A DNA stretch of 64,000 nucleotides from JAWWOL01 sp033851545. Its GTDB lineage: Bacteria > Actinomycetota > Actinomycetes > JAWWOL01. Shown piece after piece: positions 25,205 to 32,149 of the stretch. Below the pieces are notes generated by a model. That model worked only from the letters and a program-made list of their open reading frames with translations, was not told the DNA's origin and made no database searches. The stretch spans positions 1 to 64,000 of the forward strand of contig JAWWOO010000049.1 of NCBI GenBank assembly GCA_033851545.1, given 5' to 3'. Both the position numbers and the translations under genes were made by a program. Within the stretch, counting starts at the first letter, position 1; each line of letters starts with the position of its first letter.

Positions 25205-26563
25205 TCAGCCGACCAGCTCGCCCACGGCGTCGCCGAACACTGCGGTGTGCAGCACGACGTCGGCAGCCGTCGTTGCCGGGCACATCAGCGCCATGTTGTG
25301 GAACGGGGTCATCAGGATGCCCCTGTTGACCGTGTAGAGGTGGAGGTACTCGTTGAGCCCGTCGTCGATGGCCGCGGCCGACTCGCCGCCGTTGTGCGGC
25401 TCAGGCGAGCAGAACCGGTACTCCGCGCGCGCACCGAGCCGGGTGACCGACCAGGGCACACCAGTGCGGTCGATCACGTCCTGGACGCCCGCCGTGAAGG
25501 CCTCGGCGAGGGCGATCATCGGCGGGAACGCCTGATCGGTCAGAACCTCCCCCAGCGTCGCCCGCATCGCGGCCGTGGACAGCGCGTTGCCGGCCAGGGT
25601 GCCGCCGACGCCCCCGACATCCACCAGGTCGGCGTCGTCCCGCCCGACGATGCGCTCGGCCAGCTCGGCGGTCAGCCCGTACGCGCCGGCTGGCACTCCG
25701 CCGGCGATCGCCTTGCCGATGGTGAGGATGTCGGGGTCCAGTCCCCACGCCTGTGTGCAGCCCCCTGGGCCGGCCGAGAACGTGTGCGTCTCGTCGATCG
25801 CCAGCAGCGTCCCCTGCCTGCGGGTCAGCTCCCGCAGCGCCTCGTGGTAGCCGGGGTCCGGCAGCACGATGCCGATGTTGGTCAGGGCCGGCTCGGCGAG
25901 GACCACGGCGACGTCGCCATGGGCCAGCTCGCGTTCGAGGGCTTCCAGATCGTTGAACTCGACGCAGCGGGTGGTGACCGCGAGGTCGACCGGCGCGCCC
26001 ACGTTGCCCGGTCGGGCGATGACCGAACCGTCCGCGGCCAGCTCCACGACCGTCTCGTCCACACTGCCGTGGTAGCAGTGGTTGTAGACCAGGATCTTGC
26101 TGCGTCCGGTGAGGTGCCTCGCGATCCGGATCGCCCACCGGTTGGCGTCCGTCGCTGTCAGCGAGAAGCTCCACTTGGGCAGGCCGAACCTGCGCGCGAG
26201 CTCGTCACCGACCCACCCGGCGTCCTCGGTCGGCAGCATCGTGGTGATCCCGCCGAGCTCCTCGATCCGCCGCCGAACCGCTCGCACGGTCGGCCCCGGC
26301 GAGTGCCCGGCCATCGCGCCCGTGTCGCCCAGGCAGAAGTCGACGTAGGTGTGCCCGTCGAGGTCGGTCAGCCGGTTGCCCTCAGCGGTCGCCAGCTGCA
26401 GTGGGAAGCCACCGGCCCACATCGCCATCCAGGTCATCGGCACTCCGCCGATGAGCGAGCCGCCCGAGCCCGAAGCCGCCTGGGAACGGGGATGTGCAGC
26501 CTCGTACGACTTGCGCTCGCGGGCGACGAGCGACTGCAGACGATCACGATCGACGGTGGTCAT
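25205..26563 (-). CDS. Class III PLP-dependent aminotransferase
   Basis: A 452-residue fold-type I enzyme. Key elements are DLDGHTYVDFCLGDTGAMAGHSP, the cofactor stack at NHCYHG, the PLP Asp in LAIDETHTFSAGPGG and the PLP Lys in DILTIGKAIAGGVPAGAYG. It resembles glutamate-1-semialdehyde aminomutase and related omega-aminotransferases, but operon context argues against haem synthesis. The substrate is unknown. It is 32 nt upstream of the aldolase gene. Confidence 0.85.
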   Translation of the reverse strand: MTTVDRDRLQSLVARERKSYEAAHPRSQAASGSGGSLIGGVPMTWMAMWAGGFPLQLATAEGNRLTDLDGHTYVDFCLGDTGAMAGHSPGPTVRAVRRRIEELGGITTMLPTEDAGWVGDELARRFGLPKWSFSLTATDANRWAIRIARHLTGRSKILVYNHCYHGSVDETVVELAADGSVIARPGNVGAPVDLAVTTRCVEFNDLEALERELAHGDVAVVLAEPALTNIGIVLPDPGYHEALRELTRRQGTLLAIDETHTFSAGPGGCTQAWGLDPDILTIGKAIAGGVPAGAYGLTAELAERIVGRDDADLVDVGGVGGTLAGNALSTAAMRATLGEVLTDQAFPPMIALAEAFTAGVQDVIDRTGVPWSVTRLGARAEYRFCSPEPHNGGESAAAIDDGLNEYLHLYTVNRGILMTPFHNMALMCPATTAADVVLHTAVFGDAVGELVG

Positions 26564-26583
26564 GGGTGCACTCTAGGGGTCGG

Positions 26584-27345
26584 CTACTGCTCGGCGGCGG
26601 CGAGGATCTGCCGCAGCTCGTTCGCCGCTTCGGCGTCGCCGATGGTCTCGACCGGGTGGTCGTCGTCGGTCCGCCCCCAGCACCAGGCCCAGACCGCCGA
26701 CGCCGACCCGGACACCTCGGCGTCGACGCCCGCCTGGTGCTCGTAGGGGGAGAAGTGCACGGACTGCTCGTACGGGCGGACGACCCGGTCGAGCACCACG
26801 TTGTCCGAGGGGCCGTAGGCCACCAGCCGTACGGTCCGGCCGGAACCCGTCCGGCCGGCGGGCATCCGGCCGGTGAGCCACAGCGTGAGCACCTCGTCGA
26901 TGCCGTCCGCCGCGATGGCGGGGTTGATCTCCCAGTCGATGCCCAGGCTCTGCTCGAGGTCCACCCGGTGCGCCATCGTCTCGTGGGCCATCCGGCGCAC
27001 CCAGAAGGCGACGCTCAGGTCGTACGGGGACCAGGTGGAGCACGGCGTTGCCGGGTCGACCGTCCCGACCGCATCGAGCAGCCGGTCGGAGCAGGCCCTG
27101 GCCCAGGCGTGCAGGGTCTGTCCCTCCGAAGGTTCCCGCTGCCACTCGTCGGGCCGTCGCCCTTCGGTCACCCACTCGGCGACGAGCGAGTGGATCCCCG
27201 CGAGGTGGCCGACCAGGTCTGCCAGCGTCCAGCCGGGACAGCAGGGAACGACCGGGTCGTGGCCTGCGCTGACGGCACTCGCGGCGAGCGAGGCGAAGAC
27301 GGCGCTGTCGGACTCGAGCGCAGTCAGGAGCGGGTGCTTCTTCAC
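26584..27345 (-). CDS. Mycothiol-dependent maleylpyruvate isomerase family protein
   Basis: A 253-residue DinB-fold protein (TIGR03083 type). The N-terminal helix pair includes VPCCPGWTLADLVGHLAGIHSLVAEWV, whose His begins the metal site, and a second metal segment is WVRRMAHETMAHRVDLEQ. The C-terminal domain resembles the MDMPI C-terminal half (VWAWCWGRTDDD). Members use mycothiol or bind divalent metals, which supports an actinobacterial host. Its specific reaction in this operon is unknown. Confidence 0.8.
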   Translation of the reverse strand: MKKHPLLTALESDSAVFASLAASAVSAGHDPVVPCCPGWTLADLVGHLAGIHSLVAEWVTEGRRPDEWQREPSEGQTLHAWARACSDRLLDAVGTVDPATPCSTWSPYDLSVAFWVRRMAHETMAHRVDLEQSLGIDWEINPAIAADGIDEVLTLWLTGRMPAGRTGSGRTVRLVAYGPSDNVVLDRVVRPYEQSVHFSPYEHQAGVDAEVSGSASAVWAWCWGRTDDDHPVETIGDAEAANELRQILAAAEQ

Positions 27346-27376
27346 GCTGGGACCTTTCGTCAGCCGGCCGTGCCGT

Positions 27377-28735
27377 CTATTTCAGGTCGGCGAGGGCTGC
27401 TTCGATGGCGCGGTGGAACGTCGGGTAGGCGTAGATCATCGACTTCAGCGTCGCCGTCGGGACGGCCGCGTGGATGGCCACCACGAGCGCGCTCAGCACC
27501 TCGCCGCCCACCGGGCCGGCGCTCGTTCCGCCGACCAGCACTCCCCGGTCGGCGTCCTCGATCAGCTTGATGTGCCCCTCGCCCCGGTGGATCCAGCCGC
27601 GGGCCGAGCTGCCGATCGGGGTGAAACCGACGTGCACGTTGAGCCCGGCGTCACGCGCCTGCTGCTCGGTCATGCCGACGCTGCCGATCTCGGGGTCGGT
27701 GAAGGTCACCCGCGGCAGCGCCTCGTACGAGGCCGGAGCCCCTTGCTGGCCGAGGATCTCGCGCACGACGATGGCCGCGTGGTACATCGAGACGTGCGTG
27801 AACGCGCCCCTGCCCACCAGGTCGCCTAGGCCCCACACGCCGTCGGCGGCCCGCATCCGGTCGTCGACGGGCAATGCCGGCAGCGACTCGTCGATGCCGA
27901 TTGCTGCAACGCCAAGGGATGCGAGGTCAACCTTGCGACCGGTCGCGACCAGCAGCTGGGCGGCCGAGAGCTCGCCGTCGGGAAGCGTGACGGTGAACCC
28001 CAGACCGTCGTACGAGACGTGCTGGGCGTGACCACCGAGGCGTACGTCGATGCCCTCATCGGTGAAGACCTTGAGCAGCAGCGCGCCGCTCTCCGGCTCC
28101 TCCATCGGGATCAGCCGTGGTGAGCCCTCGACGACGGTGACCTTGGCGCCGAAACGGGAGAACACCTGCGCCAGCTCGACCCCGACCGCCCCGCCGCCGA
28201 GGATCAGCAGAGATTCGGGCACCGCTCGCGCCTCGATCGCCTGGTGATTGGTCCAGAACGGGGTGCCGGACAGGCCGGGGACCGGTGGGACCGCCGGGTG
28301 GCTGCCGGTGCCGAGCACGATGCCGCGCCGGGCCCGGAACACCTGGTCGCCTACGGTCACCTGGCCGGGCGCGGTCACCCGCCCGTGGCCCCGGACGAAC
28401 CGGCCGCCCTTGTCCTCCAACCGCTTGACCGCCACCGTGTCGTCCCAGTTGTCGGTGGCCTCGTCGCGGATCCGCCGGGCCACGGGTGCCCAGTCCGGGG
28501 TCGCCGTCGCGGTGCCCGCCATGCCGTCGACGCGACCGGCCTCGGCCAGCAGGTCGGCCGCGCGGATCATCATCTTGCTGGGCACGCAGCCCCAGTACGG
28601 GCACTCACCGCCGACCAGTCGTTCGTCGACACCGACGACGTCCAGCCCGGCGACGGCGAGCTTTCCGGCGACGTCCTCACCGCCCGGGCCGAGCCCGACC
28701 ACGACGACATCAACCTCAAGGATCTCGGGCGGCAT
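27377..28735 (-). CDS. FAD-dependent pyridine nucleotide-disulfide oxidoreductase
   Basis: A 452-residue flavoprotein of the dihydrolipoamide dehydrogenase/mercuric reductase group. The N-terminal FAD site is VVVGLGPGGEDVAGKLAVAG and the redox-active disulfide is Cys45-Cys50 in GGECPYWGCVPSK. A central NAD(P)H site reads LILGGGAVGVELAQVFSRFG, and the C-terminal dimerisation domain contains VTFTDPEIGSVGMTEQQA. The usual active-site His-x-x-x-x-Glu near the C-terminus is not obvious, so the disulfide substrate is uncertain. The ATG at 28735 has GAGGAG 6 nt upstream. First gene of the five-gene operon. Confidence 0.85.
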   Translation of the reverse strand: MPPEILEVDVVVVGLGPGGEDVAGKLAVAGLDVVGVDERLVGGECPYWGCVPSKMMIRAADLLAEAGRVDGMAGTATATPDWAPVARRIRDEATDNWDDTVAVKRLEDKGGRFVRGHGRVTAPGQVTVGDQVFRARRGIVLGTGSHPAVPPVPGLSGTPFWTNHQAIEARAVPESLLILGGGAVGVELAQVFSRFGAKVTVVEGSPRLIPMEEPESGALLLKVFTDEGIDVRLGGHAQHVSYDGLGFTVTLPDGELSAAQLLVATGRKVDLASLGVAAIGIDESLPALPVDDRMRAADGVWGLGDLVGRGAFTHVSMYHAAIVVREILGQQGAPASYEALPRVTFTDPEIGSVGMTEQQARDAGLNVHVGFTPIGSSARGWIHRGEGHIKLIEDADRGVLVGGTSAGPVGGEVLSALVVAIHAAVPTATLKSMIYAYPTFHRAIEAALADLK

Positions 28736-28827
28736 GCGGCGCTCCTCTACGACGGGGATCTCCACGGCCCAGCCTTGCCTGGCCTCGTCCACACGACAAG
28801 GGCCGCGCCGGACTTTAGGCTTTCGCC

Positions 28828-29475
28828 ATGGCCGTGGACAACGCGCTCAACTGGAACACCGTCGCCTCGCTGGCGACCGGCGTGGGCACGCTGGTGCTCG
28901 CGGCGGCCACGTTTGCCGCGGTTCGGTCCTCGAACCGCACCGCCAGGCTCACCGAGGCATCACATCAGGCCGACCTACGGGCGTTGCTGCTCCCGTCGCG
29001 GTTCCACGACGTCGAGGAGAAGGTCGGCTTCATCGACGGACGGTGGTTCAAGATCGCCGGCGGCCGGGGGATCGCGGAGGTCGAGGGCGACGTCGTCTAC
29101 CTGCTGATGTCGCTGCGCAATGTCGGTACGGGAATCGCTGTGCTGCACGCGTGGCACCTGACCCCAGACCGGGACCCGCAGAACACCGAGGCGCCCGACG
29201 TGGCTGACTTCCGCCGGCTCACCCGCGACCTCTACATCCCCGTGGGCGACACCGGGTTCTGGCAGGGCGCGTTTCGGGACCCCTCGGAGCCTGACTTCCA
29301 AGCGGCCGTCGAGGCGATCAAGGCCAACAAGCCACTGACGGTTGACGTGCTCTACGGAGACCACGAGGGCGGCCAGCGGGTGGTGAGCCGGTTCGTCCTC
29401 ACCCCGCACGACGACGCCGGTCGCATCGTGGCCGCCTCACGGCACTGGAACATCGACCGCCCTGACCCACGTTGA
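28828..29475 (+). CDS. Hypothetical protein with N-terminal membrane anchor
   Basis: A 215-residue protein with one N-terminal TM (TVASLATGVGTLVLAAATFAAV, residues 11-32) followed by a soluble domain (ADLRALLLPSRFHDVEEKVGF; DVVYLLMSLRNVGTGIAVLHAW) with beta-sandwich character. Similar small anchored proteins are frequent in actinobacteria without assigned role. It is divergent from the disulfide reductase and ends in a strong terminator. Confidence 0.65.
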   Translation: MAVDNALNWNTVASLATGVGTLVLAAATFAAVRSSNRTARLTEASHQADLRALLLPSRFHDVEEKVGFIDGRWFKIAGGRGIAEVEGDVVYLLMSLRNVGTGIAVLHAWHLTPDRDPQNTEAPDVADFRRLTRDLYIPVGDTGFWQGAFRDPSEPDFQAAVEAIKANKPLTVDVLYGDHEGGQRVVSRFVLTPHDDAGRIVAASRHWNIDRPDPR

Positions 29476-29507
29476 AGGGCCGGTCCCCTCGAGGACCGGC
29501 CCTTCAA
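29472..29507. terminator. Bidirectional hairpin terminator
   Basis: A perfect 15-bp stem (TTGAAGGGCCGGTCC and complement) with a 6-nt loop; the TGA of the rightward gene lies inside the left arm. A converging leftward gene ends 12 nt beyond. It can stop transcription from both sides. Confidence 0.85.
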
Positions 29508-29518
29508 CAAGGTGGGTC

Positions 29519-29806
29519 TTAGTAGCCGCGGTCGACGCTCTCGCGGGTCACGGTCCGGTCGCCGCTCGGCGTGGCCATGTTCTCGCGAACCGTGGTGCGG
29601 CTCTCGGAGCCCGAGTACGGGTCAACCGGCGGGACTGCGCGGCGGCGCGGGCCCCACACCGCCAGGGACATCAGCAGGCCGATGGCGCCGGCCACCATGA
29701 GGATGACGCCGACGAGCACGAGGTCGACGTTGGGAACTGCTGCGTTGACTGCAAAGGCCAGCACCGCGCCCACCGCAATCAGGAAAACGCTGACGCCGAT
29801 ACCCAT
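29519..29806 (-). CDS. DUF6458-type small membrane protein
   Basis: A 95-residue protein with two TM helices (GVSVFLIAVGAVLAFAVNA and LVLVGVILMVAGAIGLLMSLAVW) and a polar, Ser/Arg/Thr-rich cytoplasmic tail. The MGIGVSVFLIAVGAVLAFAV start is the hallmark of an actinobacterial family of unknown function. Confidence 0.8.
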   Translation of the reverse strand: MGIGVSVFLIAVGAVLAFAVNAAVPNVDLVLVGVILMVAGAIGLLMSLAVWGPRRRAVPPVDPYSGSESRTTVRENMATPSGDRTVTRESVDRGY

Positions 29807-29884
29807 GATGTTCCTCCCTCAATGCCCCGGCCTGGAGGCCGGGATCGCTGACGGGCGTTGTACCCGGCTGATCGCATCTCTACC

Positions 29885-30388
29885 TCACGCCAACGGATGA
29901 ACTGCCTTACCGCCTTCGTGGGCCAGCAGCCAGCGCTTCACAGCGAGGCCGTACTCATAGCCGCCCAGGCCTCCGCCGCTCTGCACCGCGCGGTGGCAGG
30001 GTACGAAGGGCGCGACGAGGTTGCGACCGCACGCGCTGCCTGCAGCGCGGGCCGCCGCCCGCACCCCGGCCCGCTCGGCGAGGGTCCCGTACGAGACTGT
30101 CTGCCCGGCGGGGACCTGGCTGAGGGCGGCCCAGACTGCCTGCTGGTACGGGGTTCCCGCTTGCCTGACCTCGATCTCGTCAAGCGCAGACAGATCGCCG
30201 TCGAGCCAGCGCAGCAGTGCCTTGGTGACCTCGCCGAGGTCGTCGGTCGTCGTGTAGCCGCCGGTGTCCGGCAGGCGCCGGTAGAGCCGGTCGGGGTCGT
30301 CGGTGAATCCCGCCGCAACTACGACGTCGCCTTCGGCGAGCACGGTGAGGGGTCCTGCGGGAGTGGTCATGGTGCTCGCGCTGATCAT
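29885..30388 (-). CDS. ogt: Methylated-DNA--protein-cysteine S-methyltransferase
   Basis: A 167-residue suicide repair enzyme that removes O6-alkyl groups from guanine. The C-terminal domain has the DNA-binding helix (YQQAVWAALSQVPAGQTVSYG) and the acceptor Cys131 in PFVPCHRAV, followed by LGGYEYGLAVKRWLLAHEG. The ATG at 30388 has AGGAG 5 nt upstream and overlaps the Ada-AlkA stop by 4 nt (ATGA), so the two repair proteins are made together. Confidence 0.93.
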   Translation of the reverse strand: MISASTMTTPAGPLTVLAEGDVVVAAGFTDDPDRLYRRLPDTGGYTTTDDLGEVTKALLRWLDGDLSALDEIEVRQAGTPYQQAVWAALSQVPAGQTVSYGTLAERAGVRAAARAAGSACGRNLVAPFVPCHRAVQSGGGLGGYEYGLAVKRWLLAHEGGKAVHPLA

Positions 30389-31836
30389 GCGATCTCCTGG
30401 TGGCTGAGGGATGCCCAGAGGTGTACGGCCGCATAACTTCGCCACGGCCGCCATCGTTCGGCGTACTGCTCGAGCTGTCGTTCGTTCGCGCTGGTGCCGG
30501 TGAGCCGGCTGAATGCCTTGAGCAAGGCAAGGTCTTTGCTGGGAAAGGCATCCGGGTCGCGGAGGGCTCGCATCGCGATGTAGGACGCGGTCCACGGGCC
30601 GATGCCGCGGATCGAGGTCAGGGCGCGCTCGGTCGTGTGTTGGTCGGCGCCCGCATGCAGCCTCAGCGTGCCCGCCGCGACCGCTTCTGCCACCGTCCTG
30701 AGGGTCGTCGATCGTGCTGTGGTGAGGCCGATCCCGGTGAGGTCGGCCTCGGCCACCGTCTCCGCCGAGGGAAACAGGTGGGTCACCGATCCCGAGGGCT
30801 CCGGGAGGGGTGAACCCAGCTGCCGCACGAGCCGTCCCGCGAACGTCGAGCCGGCCGCGACGCTCACCTGCTGACCGAGCACGGCACGCACCGCCAGCTC
30901 GAAGCCGTCGTACGCGCCGGGCACGCGCAGGCCGGGCCGCTTGTCCACCAGCGGCGCCAACAGCGGGTCGTCGGCCAGGACCTCGTGTACGGCTGCCGGG
31001 TCCGCGTCGAGGTCGAACATCCGCCGCGCGGCGGCTACATCCCTTGCCAGGGAGCCGATGTCGGTGCCGGTCAGCTTGAGGGCGAGCCGGTCGCCGAGAC
31101 CGGTGATCTCGAGGATGCCCCCGCCGGTGGTGCTGCGGACGGCCCTGCGGTAGGTCTCACCGGTCACCTCCTCGGTGCCGGGAACCGCGCGCAACGCCAG
31201 GTAGTCGGTGACCGAACCGACGTCTAGTGGGGCTCGAGACGCGAGCGGAAGGCTGAGCCCCGTACCGTGCCGGCGTTTCGCGCCGCCGCGGAGTGCGGAC
31301 GGGGGTCTCCCGTACGCCGCGAGCATGGTGTCGTTGAACTGGCGAACGCTGGAGAAGCCTGACCCGAAGGCGATGTCGGTGATCGGCAGGTCGGTCTCGT
31401 GCAGCAGTCGCAGGGCGAGCTGGTGCCGTCGGGTGCGGGCGACCGCGAGAGGGCCTGCTCCGAGGTGCTGGACGAACAGCCGGTGCAGCTGTCGTTCACC
31501 GACACCGAGACTGGCGGCCAGCCCCGGAACGCCTGCTGTGTCGACGATCCCGTCCGCAACGAGCCGGAGCCCGCGCCCGACGAGGTCGCCGGCGTTGTCC
31601 CAGGCCCGGCTGCCGGGGGCCGCCTCGGGCCGGCAGCGCCGACAGCTCCGGTAGCCGGCGGCCTCGGCTGCTGCTGCGTGCCGGAAGAACTCGACGTTGC
31701 GCTCGAGCGGCGTGCGGGCCGGGCAGATCGGCCGGCAGTAGATGCCCGTGGTGCGGACAGCGGTGAAGAACTGTCCGTCGAACCGGCTGTCGCGGCTGCT
31801 GACGGCCCGGTAGCAGATGGCTGCGTCCAAGCTCAT
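30385..31836 (-). CDS. Ada-AlkA fusion: alkylation-response regulator and 3-methyladenine DNA glycosylase
   Basis: A 483-residue three-part protein. Residues 1-75 are the Ada zinc domain with Cys34, Cys38, Cys65 and Cys68 (YCRPICPAR, CRRCRP); by analogy with E. coli Ada, Cys34 would accept a methyl group. Residues 85-180 are an AraC-type double HTH (DLPITDIAFGSGFSSVRQFN). Residues 200-483 are an AlkA glycosylase with helix-hairpin-helix SIRGIGPWTASYIAMRAL and catalytic Asp in FPSKDLALLKAF. Methylated Ada would activate its own operon, which includes ogt. Confidence 0.93.
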   Translation of the reverse strand: MSLDAAICYRAVSSRDSRFDGQFFTAVRTTGIYCRPICPARTPLERNVEFFRHAAAAEAAGYRSCRRCRPEAAPGSRAWDNAGDLVGRGLRLVADGIVDTAGVPGLAASLGVGERQLHRLFVQHLGAGPLAVARTRRHQLALRLLHETDLPITDIAFGSGFSSVRQFNDTMLAAYGRPPSALRGGAKRRHGTGLSLPLASRAPLDVGSVTDYLALRAVPGTEEVTGETYRRAVRSTTGGGILEITGLGDRLALKLTGTDIGSLARDVAAARRMFDLDADPAAVHEVLADDPLLAPLVDKRPGLRVPGAYDGFELAVRAVLGQQVSVAAGSTFAGRLVRQLGSPLPEPSGSVTHLFPSAETVAEADLTGIGLTTARSTTLRTVAEAVAAGTLRLHAGADQHTTERALTSIRGIGPWTASYIAMRALRDPDAFPSKDLALLKAFSRLTGTSANERQLEQYAERWRPWRSYAAVHLWASLSHQEIA

Positions 31837-32004
31837 GCCTCATTTCTACCCGCCTTGCGGCCCGGCGACTGGCGGGTTTCGGACATCGCGGCCGCGGACC
31901 AGCAGGGCCTGTTGGCATCGTCGCGGCCGAGGGAGCCTCCTGGGTGCGCACGGGGGTCTGGTGCTCGACGCGCCTGAGGGATTCAATCAAGGAGGGACCG
32001 AGGC

Positions 32005-32031
32005 GGGCCGGTTACGGCGTAAGGCCGGCCC
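32005..32031 (+). promoter_or_regulatory. Extended hairpin just upstream of a small ORF and histidine kinase
   Basis: GGGCCGGTTACG, a single G, then CGTAAGGCCGGCCC form a nearly continuous palindrome with one 2-nt bulge. It ends 2 nt before the GGAGG of the small ORF at 32045, so it could hide or present that ribosome site. It could also be a protein-binding palindrome. The rest of 31837-32004 shows no gene I can support. Confidence 0.45.
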
Positions 32032-32044
32032 TTGGAGGTTGGGC

Positions 32045-32149
32045 ATGAGCGAAACCAGACGGCTTCCTGGGCACCCACCCGAGATCATCCCGACCGACGT
32101 GAACGGGGAGTCGAAGATCGCGCCTCCTGAGGGGACGGCGACCGGTTGA
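32045..32149 (+). CDS. Small ORF coupled to the histidine kinase (34 residues)
   Basis: An ATG preceded by GGAGG at a 6-nt spacing opens a 34-residue ORF (MSETRRLPGHPPEIIPTDVN...) whose TGA overlaps the TTG start of the kinase. A strong ribosome site in front of a weak TTG start is the classic pattern of translational coupling. The peptide is hydrophilic with no TM. It may be only a translation leader or a real small protein. Confidence 0.5.
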   Translation: MSETRRLPGHPPEIIPTDVNGESKIAPPEGTATG

